Assembly: GCA_019359245.1 (NCBI GenBank)
Contig: JAHHHR010000028.1
Span: 38,463 to 102,462, forward strand
Reading direction: 5' to 3'
DNA: 64,000 nucleotides
Origin: Nostoc desertorum CM1-VF14
GTDB taxonomy: Bacteria > Cyanobacteriota > Cyanobacteriia > Cyanobacteriales > Nostocaceae
Of the stretch, positions 50,955 through 59,489 are shown piece by piece. Below the pieces are notes generated by a model. That model saw only the letters and a program-made list of their open reading frames with translations. It had not been told where the DNA came from and did not search any database. Each line of letters opens with the position of its first letter. Position 1 is the stretch's first letter. A program made the translations under genes and the position numbers.

Positions 50955-53706
50955 AATTATTCTTCCTGGTGCTTGGGAACTTACTGCAACGAATCCAACA
51001 TACGAACTTTATGCAATCTATGTCCCTACAACATGGCGACAAGTCACCAACAACCTTGCTCAACAGCGTGCCAGACTCCAAGGTAAAAGTTATCGGGCTG
51101 TACCAGTTTATTCCCTCGATCCCCTGGTAGTTGGTAGTTTTCCCAAAATTATCAAGACTTTGCGTAATGGCTGGCAAAAAGACAATGTACCTTGGTTGTT
51201 AGCAACAGGAACCACAGGACTTGCTGACTTAGGTAATTTGATCAAAGATTGGTTAATAGAAGAATTTAGTTCCTTGGAGGATGTTGAGTCACAGCTTACG
51301 AATTTGAATAATGATGATTGGCAATGGGGAAATTCACAAACTTATGAGTTACTCCATCCTCAAAACAAAGTCGAAACAAGCAACCTTTACCAAGCAATTC
51401 CAGATTACCTTGCCGATAAGTTTCTCCAAAAACCAACAGTTTCCTTTGGCGTTGATGAGCAGTATCAACTGACATTTTACCGAGTGGTCAGCCTCCAAGG
51501 TGCTGAATTGATGTCATGGCCTCCCAGTGAAGTTACGGTAACTAAAGGAAAGGAAACAACAGAAACAGCATACATCTCATTTGTCATTGAGTTTGTTTTG
51601 CAAACAGTTCCCTGGCGCGAAAAACCTATTGTTTATCATCATTTATCAATTCGACGTTGGCTGACAAAACCTTTGAATTATGTACCTTATCCAGGTGTAA
51701 AAGCTCATATTGGTGATAACCGCCGATGGTTAGATGGACAACGCCAACCCTTTTGCTTTATTCCACTGACGATGAACCGTTATGGAAAGGAAGTGAAATG
51801 GCCTCAAGCCATCAGCAATCTTTTTTCTCTCAATGACTCTCAACTTCCTGACGCAAATAATTTCGTTTCTAACCCAAATCATAACTGGTCAGGTGTCAAC
51901 ACAATTCCTAGTGATATCCAAGCTGCGATCGCCTACACTTCTAAATTAGGAGAACCACCCTGTTTCCCTGGTGTCAGTCCACAAGATTTGGCTAGTTTAG
52001 ATCAAGCTATTGAAGCACATCTCCCTGTTCAGAGAGTGGGTGAGGCTGAGAGGGCGACAGGTAACGTTTTTATTTTCTGGCCTTTAGAGAAACCCAAACA
52101 GAAAATTGTTCCTCTCCTTGCTGACGAAGATATCCAATCTCCCCAGCCAAAAAAAGCCAAGAAATCTGACAATCCAAATCATTCACACACCCCAATGCTG
52201 CGACCAAAACTAGCAGCACCAGCAGTATTTCGTGAAGCTGAAAATTCTCTTCGCACCATACTTGTTTTGTGGGAAACTCCACAATGTCGTGATGCTCTGA
52301 TTGCTGAAATTTGCTACTTACTGTATTTATCACCCACAAAGATAGAAAATACCTATCAAGGTTCCTACGGTTCTTTATGTATCAAGACTCAACATGTTGG
52401 CGACCTCACACAAGACCTGGAAATTAAACATTTCTCTGAAGCAAGGAAAAGTTATCAACAGCAACGCCCTGATTTATTAGTAGAGCGCATTAATCAAATT
52501 ACCGCGTTTCTACCCCAAACTAAAGAACTAAGTGGGGCATTAATCGAAATTAGATCGAAACCTCGTATATCCGAGGCTGATCCCAAGCTAGCGTGGCGAA
52601 TTGGGGCGATGAAAGCAGGTTATCTTAATCAACACATTCACCGAATAACCACCGAAAATGATGCAGAAAAACTGAAGAAATCCGGTTTGGAACCAGTAAA
52701 ACGAGCAGTATCAGACTTACTAAGGCAATTTGGGATTTTACCTGATACTCCTTTAATTAATCCCAAAAAAGATGGTATTGATCCTGATGTCTGGATAACG
52801 TGCTTTTATGTACTACGCCGCACCCGCAAAACCAATGCCGAAAACATTCCCAAAACTGTTGTTTTGATGATCAGAGTAAATCCAATAACAGCTAAAGTAG
52901 AGTTAACAACTCCTGATTTATTTAAAGAACAAGGCTGGATACCATATCCTCTCGGACTCGCGCATCTTCTTGATGAAGACTGGGATTCTAACTCTTATGA
53001 TGAAAGTAATGAAGAGCTTGATGATGAACAAAAGCGTAAAGAGCAAACGAAAGAACAAAGGCTAATCAATAAATTCGTTTCTGAATGTTTGCAAGAGTGT
53101 TTAAATACTCCAATTACTGATAATAACCCCCCGCGTGTACTGTTCATGGCAGAGGCACTAAATGCCCGCAAAATGCTGAATTGGTTACAAAACCAAAATT
53201 TACTGAATAATGACCCACTGCAAGCACTAAAACAGTACCTTTCACAAGAACAAATCAATCGTCTGTGGGTTGTGCGCTTACGAATTGCAGATACTGGTGA
53301 AGTACCAGTTGCTATTGTTAAAGATTCTTCTGGGAGCCGAACTAGTGGAGTTTACCGATGGCAGGGTGTGTGTGATGATGGGGAGCGATCGCTCTATCTG
53401 AGCGTTAGAAAGGCGTTATATACTGAACGAGGCACAACAATATTACAAAAAACTCAGTCTCGCCTTGACAATGGCAGCAGGCAAGCTGGAAGAGCCAGAA
53501 TCTTAGAAATAGCCTTGATTCATCACCCAGAAATCAAGGGCGACAAGCTAGCTCACTTTGTCCACTCTCTCAGAAGTCGCTGGCCTTATTTTGCAAATGA
53601 TGTTTCCCTGCCTTTGCCTTTTCCCTTTGCAATCAAGGCTAAAGAGTATGGTGTCAGCGCTAAAGATCCTATAGAACCCTCAGAGACTGACGATTCCAAT
53701 TTTTAA
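50947..53706 (+). CDS. pPIWI-RE protein (prokaryotic PIWI/Argonaute-like, X-MID-PIWI layout)
   Basis: The 919-residue protein is the hallmark of the pPIWI-RE class. The N-terminal half (X region, about 1-400) and a MID-like region are followed by a PIWI/RNase H-fold module (about 500-900). The C-terminal part contains the segment ERSLYLSVRKALYTERGTTI, then RQAGRARILEIALIHHPEIK, which should supply the conserved Arg and Glu that define the class, and ends in RSRWPYFANDVSLPLPFPFA. These proteins are predicted to bind a guide/target duplex, with RNA-guided action against plasmids or phage proposed but little tested. The gene follows the nuclease and helicase genes in one operon. No lesion is visible. 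Confidence 0.85.
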   Translation: MTKIILPGAWELTATNPTYELYAIYVPTTWRQVTNNLAQQRARLQGKSYRAVPVYSLDPLVVGSFPKIIKTLRNGWQKDNVPWLLATGTTGLADLGNLIKDWLIEEFSSLEDVESQLTNLNNDDWQWGNSQTYELLHPQNKVETSNLYQAIPDYLADKFLQKPTVSFGVDEQYQLTFYRVVSLQGAELMSWPPSEVTVTKGKETTETAYISFVIEFVLQTVPWREKPIVYHHLSIRRWLTKPLNYVPYPGVKAHIGDNRRWLDGQRQPFCFIPLTMNRYGKEVKWPQAISNLFSLNDSQLPDANNFVSNPNHNWSGVNTIPSDIQAAIAYTSKLGEPPCFPGVSPQDLASLDQAIEAHLPVQRVGEAERATGNVFIFWPLEKPKQKIVPLLADEDIQSPQPKKAKKSDNPNHSHTPMLRPKLAAPAVFREAENSLRTILVLWETPQCRDALIAEICYLLYLSPTKIENTYQGSYGSLCIKTQHVGDLTQDLEIKHFSEARKSYQQQRPDLLVERINQITAFLPQTKELSGALIEIRSKPRISEADPKLAWRIGAMKAGYLNQHIHRITTENDAEKLKKSGLEPVKRAVSDLLRQFGILPDTPLINPKKDGIDPDVWITCFYVLRRTRKTNAENIPKTVVLMIRVNPITAKVELTTPDLFKEQGWIPYPLGLAHLLDEDWDSNSYDESNEELDDEQKRKEQTKEQRLINKFVSECLQECLNTPITDNNPPRVLFMAEALNARKMLNWLQNQNLLNNDPLQALKQYLSQEQINRLWVVRLRIADTGEVPVAIVKDSSGSRTSGVYRWQGVCDDGERSLYLSVRKALYTERGTTILQKTQSRLDNGSRQAGRARILEIALIHHPEIKGDKLAHFVHSLRSRWPYFANDVSLPLPFPFAIKAKEYGVSAKDPIEPSETDDSNF

Positions 53707-53819
53707 CAACGAAGCTACCTTTCAGATTTTGCAACAATATTAAATCGTTGGCTGTTAACCGCAAAGATTGGTAACAATAGGAATAAGCACAACGTTTTCC
53801 TAAAAAACAGTTTTTCAAT

Positions 53820-54548
53820 ATGAGCAATACCAGTAATTTTCGTGAAGCTATCCGTGAGGCTAAGTCTCACGCCCTCGTTGGCCCAAACGTAATCGCCAAC
53901 GCCCTCCCCTACGTCGGTGGTGGATTGGTATTAACCGCATTAGGAACCTACGGCGGTTTGGGAGTTATCCGTACTAACCCCGAAATATTCTTTCCCACCT
54001 TCATTGGTGCGGTGATTTTGGAGCTAGTTTTGTTCTTTGTTGCCCAAAATGTTGCCCAAAAAGGTAACAAGGGACTTGCACTACCCCTGTTGGCAACCTA
54101 CAGCCTGTTGTCTGGATATACTCTCAGTGGCTTGATATTTGTCGCTTTAAGATCCCAAGGTGTTGGCATTCAAGGCATTGGGTTGGCTGCCCTTGGTTGT
54201 GGTGTCACCTTTATTGCTGCCCGTCAAATTGGTTCAAATCTTTCTGAACAAGATGGCATGGCTTTGACAAAAACCATCAATCTCGGTGTTATCGCCTTGG
54301 TGGTTGTGTGCCTTGCCCAATTCGGGTTTGCCATGTTTGGTGTTTACACGCCCAATTGGTTAGAAATTGCCATCTCCGGTTTAGGAGTATTCCTGTTTGT
54401 TGGGGTTTCTGTTGTCGATTTCTACATCTTGCCCCGCACTTACAGCGATGACCAATATCTGCCTGCTGCTTTGTCGATGTACTTAACTTACATCAACTTG
54501 TTTGTCTTTATCTTGCGGTTGCTAATTGCCATTAATGGCCGCGATTAA
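53820..54548 (+). CDS. Bax inhibitor-1 (BI-1/YccA) family membrane protein
   Basis: The 242-residue protein has seven predicted membrane helices and begins with a short soluble tail. Family features are the second and third helices around FFPTFIGAVILELVLFFVAQ, LLATYSLLSGYTLSGLIFVA, and the last helices with VDFYILPRTYSDDQYLPAAL and YLTYINLFVFILRLL. BI-1 homologues in bacteria leak calcium or modulate membrane proteases. The physiological role in cyanobacteria is unknown. It is monocistronic, with a perfect terminator 39 bp after the stop. Confidence 0.92.
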   Translation: MSNTSNFREAIREAKSHALVGPNVIANALPYVGGGLVLTALGTYGGLGVIRTNPEIFFPTFIGAVILELVLFFVAQNVAQKGNKGLALPLLATYSLLSGYTLSGLIFVALRSQGVGIQGIGLAALGCGVTFIAARQIGSNLSEQDGMALTKTINLGVIALVVVCLAQFGFAMFGVYTPNWLEIAISGLGVFLFVGVSVVDFYILPRTYSDDQYLPAALSMYLTYINLFVFILRLLIAINGRD

Positions 54549-54587
54549 TTGTCTGTAGGCGCTAACAAAAGTAAAATTTTCTAAAGT

Positions 54588-54622
54588 AAAACCGTGGTTA
54601 GATTTTTAGCAACCACGGTTTT
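54588..54622 (+). terminator. Rho-independent terminator
   Basis: AAAACCGTGGTT (54588-54599) pairs perfectly with AACCACGGTTTT (54611-54622) and is followed by further Ts. Confidence 0.92.
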
Positions 54623-54679
54623 TTCATCTGTTTAACAGTATGATATGTAGATTAAGTTAAGCCTCAAGTGAGCAAAACT

Positions 54680-55844
54680 ATGCTTGAACTCTTAAATATA
54701 AAAATTGAAGTAGAAAAGTTGTCTAATATCTTGGGTAAGGCTGAGGACTGTCTTTGACCTCCAATATCTAACTGCAAGAATTCAATATTTAGATCAAGTA
54801 ATTGCTCAACGAGACTTTTGGAATAACCCAACCCCTGCTTATGAAGCACTTCAAGAAATTGAATACTCCATATTCTATAAGCATCAGGAATATCAGCGCT
54901 GGTGTTCGATTCTAGAAGATATCAAGGCTGCGTTGGAATTGCTGGAATTATCAGCCGATGAGCAATTGTGGCAAGAGGTGCAAAGCAACCTTATTCAACT
55001 GCAACAAGAACTCGAAACAGCAGAAATACGACAATTATTGTCTGACCCCCACGACCAAAAAGGTGCATTACTCACAATTACTGCTGAGGTTGATGGTGCA
55101 GATGCTCGATATTGGGCATCTATGTTGCTGCACATGTACTGGTGTTGGGGAAAAAGCCACAATTATCCATTGGATGTAGTAGAGATTTATGAGAGCAATG
55201 AGGCCGGAATTAAATATGCAACCTTAGAAATTGCAGCAAGTTGTGCATACGGCTACCTCAAATCAGAAACAGGCACACATCAACTACAGCAAATATCGCC
55301 CTTTGATGCTACTAAAAGCTTGCGGACGAGTTTAGCTAGTGTAGAAGTTCTCCCAATATTGGGTGAGTCCGTTGAGTGGGAGATTCCAGAGAAGGATTTG
55401 GAAATAACTAGGTGGCACAGCAATAGCAGGAATATCAATCACTCTGAAACATGGGTAAAGGTAGTTCACATTCCTACGGGGATTAGTGTATTCTGCAACC
55501 AAGAACGCAGTCAGATGCAAAACAAAGAGAAAGCCTTAGCTATTCTCAAGAGTAAACTGTTTGCGATGCCTACGGCTGGCTACGCCTACGCACTAGCCCA
55601 AGGTGTCCAGATTGACAAAATTCAAGCCCGACAGATAAAGCCTCTATCCAACAAGCTCATCCGTGAATATATCTTGCATCCTTACACCAAGGTGAAAGAT
55701 TTACGTACTAATGTAGAAACACTTGCTGCGACAGAGGTATTAGACGGTAAAATTGATTTGTTTATCAAAGCCTATCTGCAACAGTTAAATCACGCTACTT
55801 CAGTGGATAAAGAAGCGCTTGATAATTTCAAGTCACTTTTGTAA
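54680..55844 (+). CDS. RF2-like paralogue without GGQ, read through a +1 frameshift
   Basis: ATG at 54680 reads 25 codons to CTT-TGA (TGA at 54755-54757). A +1 shift onto GAC (54756) opens a frame to 55844, giving about 387 residues with no further stop. It aligns end to end with the true prfB downstream. It retains the codon-recognition tripeptide in QQISPFDATKSL (about residue 205) and the HIPTG and ERSQMQNKEKAL blocks. The catalytic GGQ loop is replaced: the region reads WHSNSRNINHSETWVKVVHI where RF2 has SGGKGGQNVNKVET. It should recognise UGA/UAA but not release peptides. A repeat-like stretch (55567-55592) is inserted in frame. It may be a regulator, a rescue-type factor, or a decaying duplicate. 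Confidence 0.82.
54746..54758 (+). promoter_or_regulatory. RF2-type programmed frameshift site in the paralogue
   Basis: The slippery CTT-TGA-C occupies 54752-54758. A Shine-Dalgarno-like GAGGA lies a few bases upstream, as in autoregulated prfB genes. Confidence 0.85.
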
Positions 55845-55959
55845 CTTATATAAGTAGTGCAGAAAAATTTGCCCAACTACAGCTAAAATCAAGAAACATA
55901 AGTAGAATAAAGAGCAATTTTCCAATCCAAAGCGCTCTATCTATCATTCAGCAAGCACT

Positions 55960-57082
55960 ATGGAAGTTTTAGAACTCAAACGCGAAATCGAAACGTTGTC
56001 TGGCCGCCTGGGTAAAACCCAGGACTATCTTTGACGTACCTGCACTGACAGCCAAAATTCAAGACCTCGAAAAAATATCAGCACAACCAGAATTCTGGAA
56101 TGACCAAACCCAGGCCCAACAAACCCTGCAAGAACTAAACGACCTGAAAGCCCACCTCCAGCAATACGATCGCTGGCACGCCAATCTCGAAGATACTAAG
56201 GCAGTTGTTGAATTGTTGGAGTTAGAAACTGATGAGGCACTACTCCAAGAAGCAGAATCTACCATCACTAAACTGAATCGTGACCTAGATCAGTGGGAGT
56301 TACAACAGTTACTTTCTGGCCCTTATGATGCGGAAGGTGCTGTACTGACGATTAGTGCTGGTGCTGGTGGCACAGATGCTCAAGACTGGGCGTTTATGCT
56401 GATGCGGATGTACACCCGTTGGGGCGAAGCTCACGGCTATAAGGTAACTTTAGCTGAAGAGTCGGAGGGTGATGAAGCCGGAATTAAATCGGCAACCCTA
56501 GAAATTACTGGTCGCTATGCTTATGGTTACTTGCGATCGGAAATGGGTACACATCGCTTAGTGCGGATTTCACCTTTTAATGCCAACGGTAAGCGACAAA
56601 CCAGTTTTGCAGGGGTGGAAGTGATGCCGCAGATTGATAACTCTGTGCAATTGGATATTCCAGATAAGGATTTGGAAATCACCACAACTCGTTCTGGTGG
56701 TAAAGGTGGGCAAAACGTCAACAAAGTAGAAACTGCTGTGCGGATTGTTCACATTCCTACTGGTCTTGCCGTGCGCTGTACAGAAGAGCGATCGCAGCTG
56801 CAAAATAAAGAAAAAGCCCTAAATCGTCTCAAAGCCAAGCTGTTGGTTATTGCTAAGGAGCAACGCGCCCAAGAAATTGCCGAAATTCGTGGCGATATGG
56901 TGGAAGCCTCCTGGGGAAACCAAATCCGTAACTATGTATTTCATCCTTACCAAATGGTGAAGGATTTGCGTACAAATACGGAAACAACGGCAATTGGCGA
57001 TGTAATGAATGGCGAACTTGATCCATTCATTCAAGCTTATCTGCGCCAAGAAAATAAATTAGTAGAAAACACTTCTGCATAA
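55960..57082 (+). CDS. prfB: Peptide chain release factor 2, with programmed +1 frameshift
   Basis: ATG at 55960 reads 24 codons (MEVLELKREIETLSGRLGKT...DYL) to CTT-TGA. Shifting +1 onto GAC (56033) continues to 57082, giving about 373 residues. RF2 hydrolyses peptidyl-tRNA at UGA and UAA codons. The codon-reading SPF is in VRISPFNANGKRQTSF (about residues 202-204), and the catalytic GGQ is at about 249-251 in SGGKGGQNVNKVE, almost the same position as in E. coli. The CTT-TGA-C site lets low RF2 levels raise its own synthesis. A GGQ-less paralogue precedes it by 115 bp. A strong terminator follows. Confidence 0.96.
56020..56035 (+). promoter_or_regulatory. prfB: prfB programmed frameshift site
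   Basis: CTT-TGA-C at 56029-56035, preceded by the Shine-Dalgarno-like CAGGA at 56020-56024, is the canonical arrangement of RF2 autoregulation. Confidence 0.92.
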
Positions 57083-57095
57083 TTTGGGATTATTT

Positions 57096-57137
57096 ACAAG
57101 TGCTAAGTAATTAACTTTAATATTACTTAGCACTTGT
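57096..57137 (+). terminator. Rho-independent terminator after prfB
   Basis: A perfect 16-bp stem (ACAAGTGCTAAGTAAT with ATTACTTAGCACTTGT) and a 10-base loop are followed by TATTTATTTTTC. Confidence 0.92.
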
Positions 57138-57284
57138 TATTTATTTTTCTAAGATTGGCGCGATTGCATAGCATTCCTTCTTATTGGGGCGTTTTCAGAT
57201 AAATTCCTGAGTAAGATACAGGCGATCGCGATTCTATCCCAGACCAACTGTTACAGTTATAAAAGAGTCTGTGGATAAATAACT

Positions 57285-57440
57285 ATGAGCAACTCCCCTT
57301 CAACAGAACCTCAACCTAGCTACGTAAAACTCGCCATGCGAAACATGGTGCGTAAGGGTGCAACTTCCCTGAAGCATTTTGGATTGACTGCCGTAGGGCT
57401 TTTAGCTCTCCTTGTTGGTCTTGCTTACCTAACTCACTAA
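57285..57440 (+). CDS. DUF3285 small membrane protein
   Basis: This 51-residue protein begins MSNSPSTEPQPSYVKLAMRN and ends in one hydrophobic helix (FGLTAVGLLALLVGLAYLTH). It is the small cyanobacteria-specific DUF3285 family, usually found beside prfB and ybeY as here. The basic segment MRNMVRKGATSLKHF precedes the helix, so the C-terminus probably inserts into the thylakoid or plasma membrane. The function is unknown. The frame was found by eye because it is short. YbeY starts 32 bp downstream, suggesting co-transcription. Confidence 0.85.
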   Translation: MSNSPSTEPQPSYVKLAMRNMVRKGATSLKHFGLTAVGLLALLVGLAYLTH

Positions 57441-57472
57441 CGACACCTATAAACCTCAGATTAGGAGACTGT

Positions 57473-58006
57473 GTGCCCCTGAGCGTTGAAATATATGTGG
57501 AGGATGATTTTTACGAGTTGTCCCCGACAACATCTGTAAAAATTGGGGACACTGATCCCCGAATTCCTGCTGAAACTTGGGAAAATTGGTTTAATCGCTG
57601 GTTGGAAATACTTCACCCTCAGATTCCGCCAGCGCCAAGTTATGAAATAGGGCTGCGTTTGACAGATGACGCGCAAATTCAAGAACTGAATGCCCAGTAT
57701 CGTCAACAGAATAAGCCTACAGACGTTTTAGCCTTTGCTGCTTTGGAGGTGGATTTTCCTCAAAGTAAAGAAATGCTTGCTTCTATACCATTATACTTAG
57801 GTGATATCATCGTGTCTGTAGATACAGCACAACGTCAAGCTCAACAGCAAGAACATAGTTTACCAACTGAGCTAGCTTGGTTGGCTAGTCATGGTTTATT
57901 GCACCTGTTGGGCTGGGATCATCCTGATGAAGAAAGTTTGGGGCGAATGTTAGAACAGCAAGTGAGATTGCTGAACACAATAGGTATTTCTATTGACATA
58001 GAATAA
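57473..58006 (+). CDS. ybeY: YbeY endoribonuclease, rRNA maturation factor
   Basis: The 177-residue protein carries the metal-binding signature H-x3-H-x5-H in SHGLLHLLGWDHPDEES and the preceding conserved segment RQQNKPTDVLAFAALE. YbeY is a single-strand-specific endoribonuclease needed for 16S rRNA 3' end maturation and ribosome quality control. An N-terminal extension (VEIYVEDDFYELSP) is typical of cyanobacterial forms. The start is GTG at 57473. It follows the DUF3285 gene by 32 bp and precedes dgkA, the usual order in cyanobacteria. Confidence 0.95.
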   Translation: MPLSVEIYVEDDFYELSPTTSVKIGDTDPRIPAETWENWFNRWLEILHPQIPPAPSYEIGLRLTDDAQIQELNAQYRQQNKPTDVLAFAALEVDFPQSKEMLASIPLYLGDIIVSVDTAQRQAQQQEHSLPTELAWLASHGLLHLLGWDHPDEESLGRMLEQQVRLLNTIGISIDIE

Positions 58007-58160
58007 CAGGAGTTTGTGTATACCTATAGTGTTAATTTTTGGTAATACTTTTATAATACTTCTGTGGAAAATTGCTTAAAGATTGCCTCAAAGTTAATTT
58101 CGCCATTAAGATCGGCGAATATTCCCACTGTAGCAACTCTATTCTTGTGTTTTTAAGTCT

Positions 58161-58616
58161 ATGTCCCAAAAAATTTCTCCATCACCAACGCCTACCTCGT
58201 TACAAACACTGGTGTCTAACGAACGGGAATTCTCCTGGAAAGTAGCCTCTAATTTATTTGTTAGTTTTAAATATGCCTGGGCTGGAATCAGCTATAGCTT
58301 TCAAACTCAACGTAATTTTCGCATCCACGTAAGTGTTTGTGCAATGGCGATCGCTTTAAGCGTTTTTTTGCATCTGCAAGCCGTAGAAATAGCGGTAATT
58401 GGCGTAACTAGTGGTTTGGTTTTGGCATTAGAGTTACTCAATACAGCGATCGAGTCCCTTGTGGACTTAACCGTTAAGCAGACATACCATGATTTGGCTA
58501 AAATTGCTAAAGATTGTGCGGCTGGTGCAGTTCTTGTCTCTGCTTTGGTAGCGGTGCTGGTAGCTGGTACGCTCATGCTCCCTCCTCTGGTAAAGTTAAT
58601 TATATCGGCTTTGTAG
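58161..58616 (+). CDS. dgkA: Diacylglycerol kinase (DgkA family)
   Basis: The 151-residue integral membrane kinase has three C-terminal helices after a soluble N-terminal stretch of about 45 residues. The conserved start of the domain is SFQTQRNFRIHVSVCAMAIA, and the catalytic signature is ELLNTAIESLVDLTVKQTYH (E-x-L-N-T-A-I-E). DgkA-type enzymes phosphorylate diacylglycerol or, in Gram-positives, undecaprenol; the true substrate here is undetermined. It lies downstream of ybeY (154 bp gap), a neighbourhood widely conserved in bacteria. Confidence 0.93.
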   Translation: MSQKISPSPTPTSLQTLVSNEREFSWKVASNLFVSFKYAWAGISYSFQTQRNFRIHVSVCAMAIALSVFLHLQAVEIAVIGVTSGLVLALELLNTAIESLVDLTVKQTYHDLAKIAKDCAAGAVLVSALVAVLVAGTLMLPPLVKLIISAL

Positions 58617-58886
58617 AGGTGGTTTGCAATCATCAAGTGACTCAATAAGAGGATCATACTCTGTCCGATCCCCTAGAGAACACATCATAAAACAACTCAA
58701 AATTCAAGTAATGCGATGTCTACGACAGGCTACGCCAACGTGCTAAACATCCTGGGTGAAGGGTTACTTGGTAATCTTTAGGCGTCCATGCCAGCTTTAT
58801 TTTTACACCTAGCGAACAAATAGCATGGGATATCTGTCTATGCTTTGTTGCAACTGATGAGTGGTAAAAACCAGGAGTGATAGGCT

Positions 58887-59486
58887 TTGATTATAGTTAT
58901 CGATAATTACGACAGTTTTACATATAATTTAGTGCAATATCTGGGAGAACTTGCAGCAGAATTCCCAGTAGCAGATGATATTAAAGTTTTTCGTAACGAC
59001 AAGATATCCATAGATGAGATTCGGGGATTAAAGCCGGAAGCTGTGGTTATTTCTCCTGGACCAGGTCGCCCGGAAGATGCCGGCATTTCCCTAGAGGTCA
59101 TTAAACAGCTAGGTCAAGAGTTGCCAATCTTGGGTGTCTGTTTGGGACATCAAAGCATCGGTCAAGTATTCGGTGGTAAAATAATTTCTGCACCAGAGTT
59201 GATGCATGGCAAAACCTCTCAGGTATCTCACACTGGGGTGGGGGTGTTCCGGGGATTAGAAAATCCTTTAACTGCCACTAGGTATCATAGTTTGGTAATC
59301 GAACGTGAGACTTGCCCAGATGTGTTAGAAATCACCGCTTGGGTTGAAGATAACACCATTATGGGAGTGCGACACCGGAACTATCCTCACATTCAGGGCG
59401 TCCAATTTCACCCAGAGAGTGTCCTGACATCTTCAGGAAAACAGTTATTGCGAAATTTTCTGGAACAGTTACAGTCAAGAGCATAA
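58887..59486 (+). CDS. Anthranilate/aminodeoxychorismate synthase component II (glutamine amidotransferase)
   Basis: The 199-residue class I glutamine amidotransferase supplies ammonia for anthranilate (tryptophan) or aminodeoxychorismate (folate) synthesis. The N-terminus IIVIDNYDSFTYNLVQYLGE is the standard TrpG/PabA start. The nucleophile Cys lies in ILGVCLGHQSIGQVFGGKI, and the His-Glu pair in QGVQFHPESVLTSSGK. The start codon is an unusual TTG at 58887, chosen because the family sequence begins right there. No trpE or pabB gene is adjacent, so trpG and pabA cannot be separated. The MBL-fold gene begins 4 bp downstream and is likely co-transcribed. Confidence 0.94.
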   Translation: MIIVIDNYDSFTYNLVQYLGELAAEFPVADDIKVFRNDKISIDEIRGLKPEAVVISPGPGRPEDAGISLEVIKQLGQELPILGVCLGHQSIGQVFGGKIISAPELMHGKTSQVSHTGVGVFRGLENPLTATRYHSLVIERETCPDVLEITAWVEDNTIMGVRHRNYPHIQGVQFHPESVLTSSGKQLLRNFLEQLQSRA

Positions 59487-59489
59487 TTA

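Noticed and set aside
54933..55844. The RF2 paralogue as a 303-residue protein starting at an internal TTG
   Set aside because: The frame is open upstream through a canonical CTT-TGA-C frameshift site to an ATG at 54680 and aligns with RF2 over its full length.
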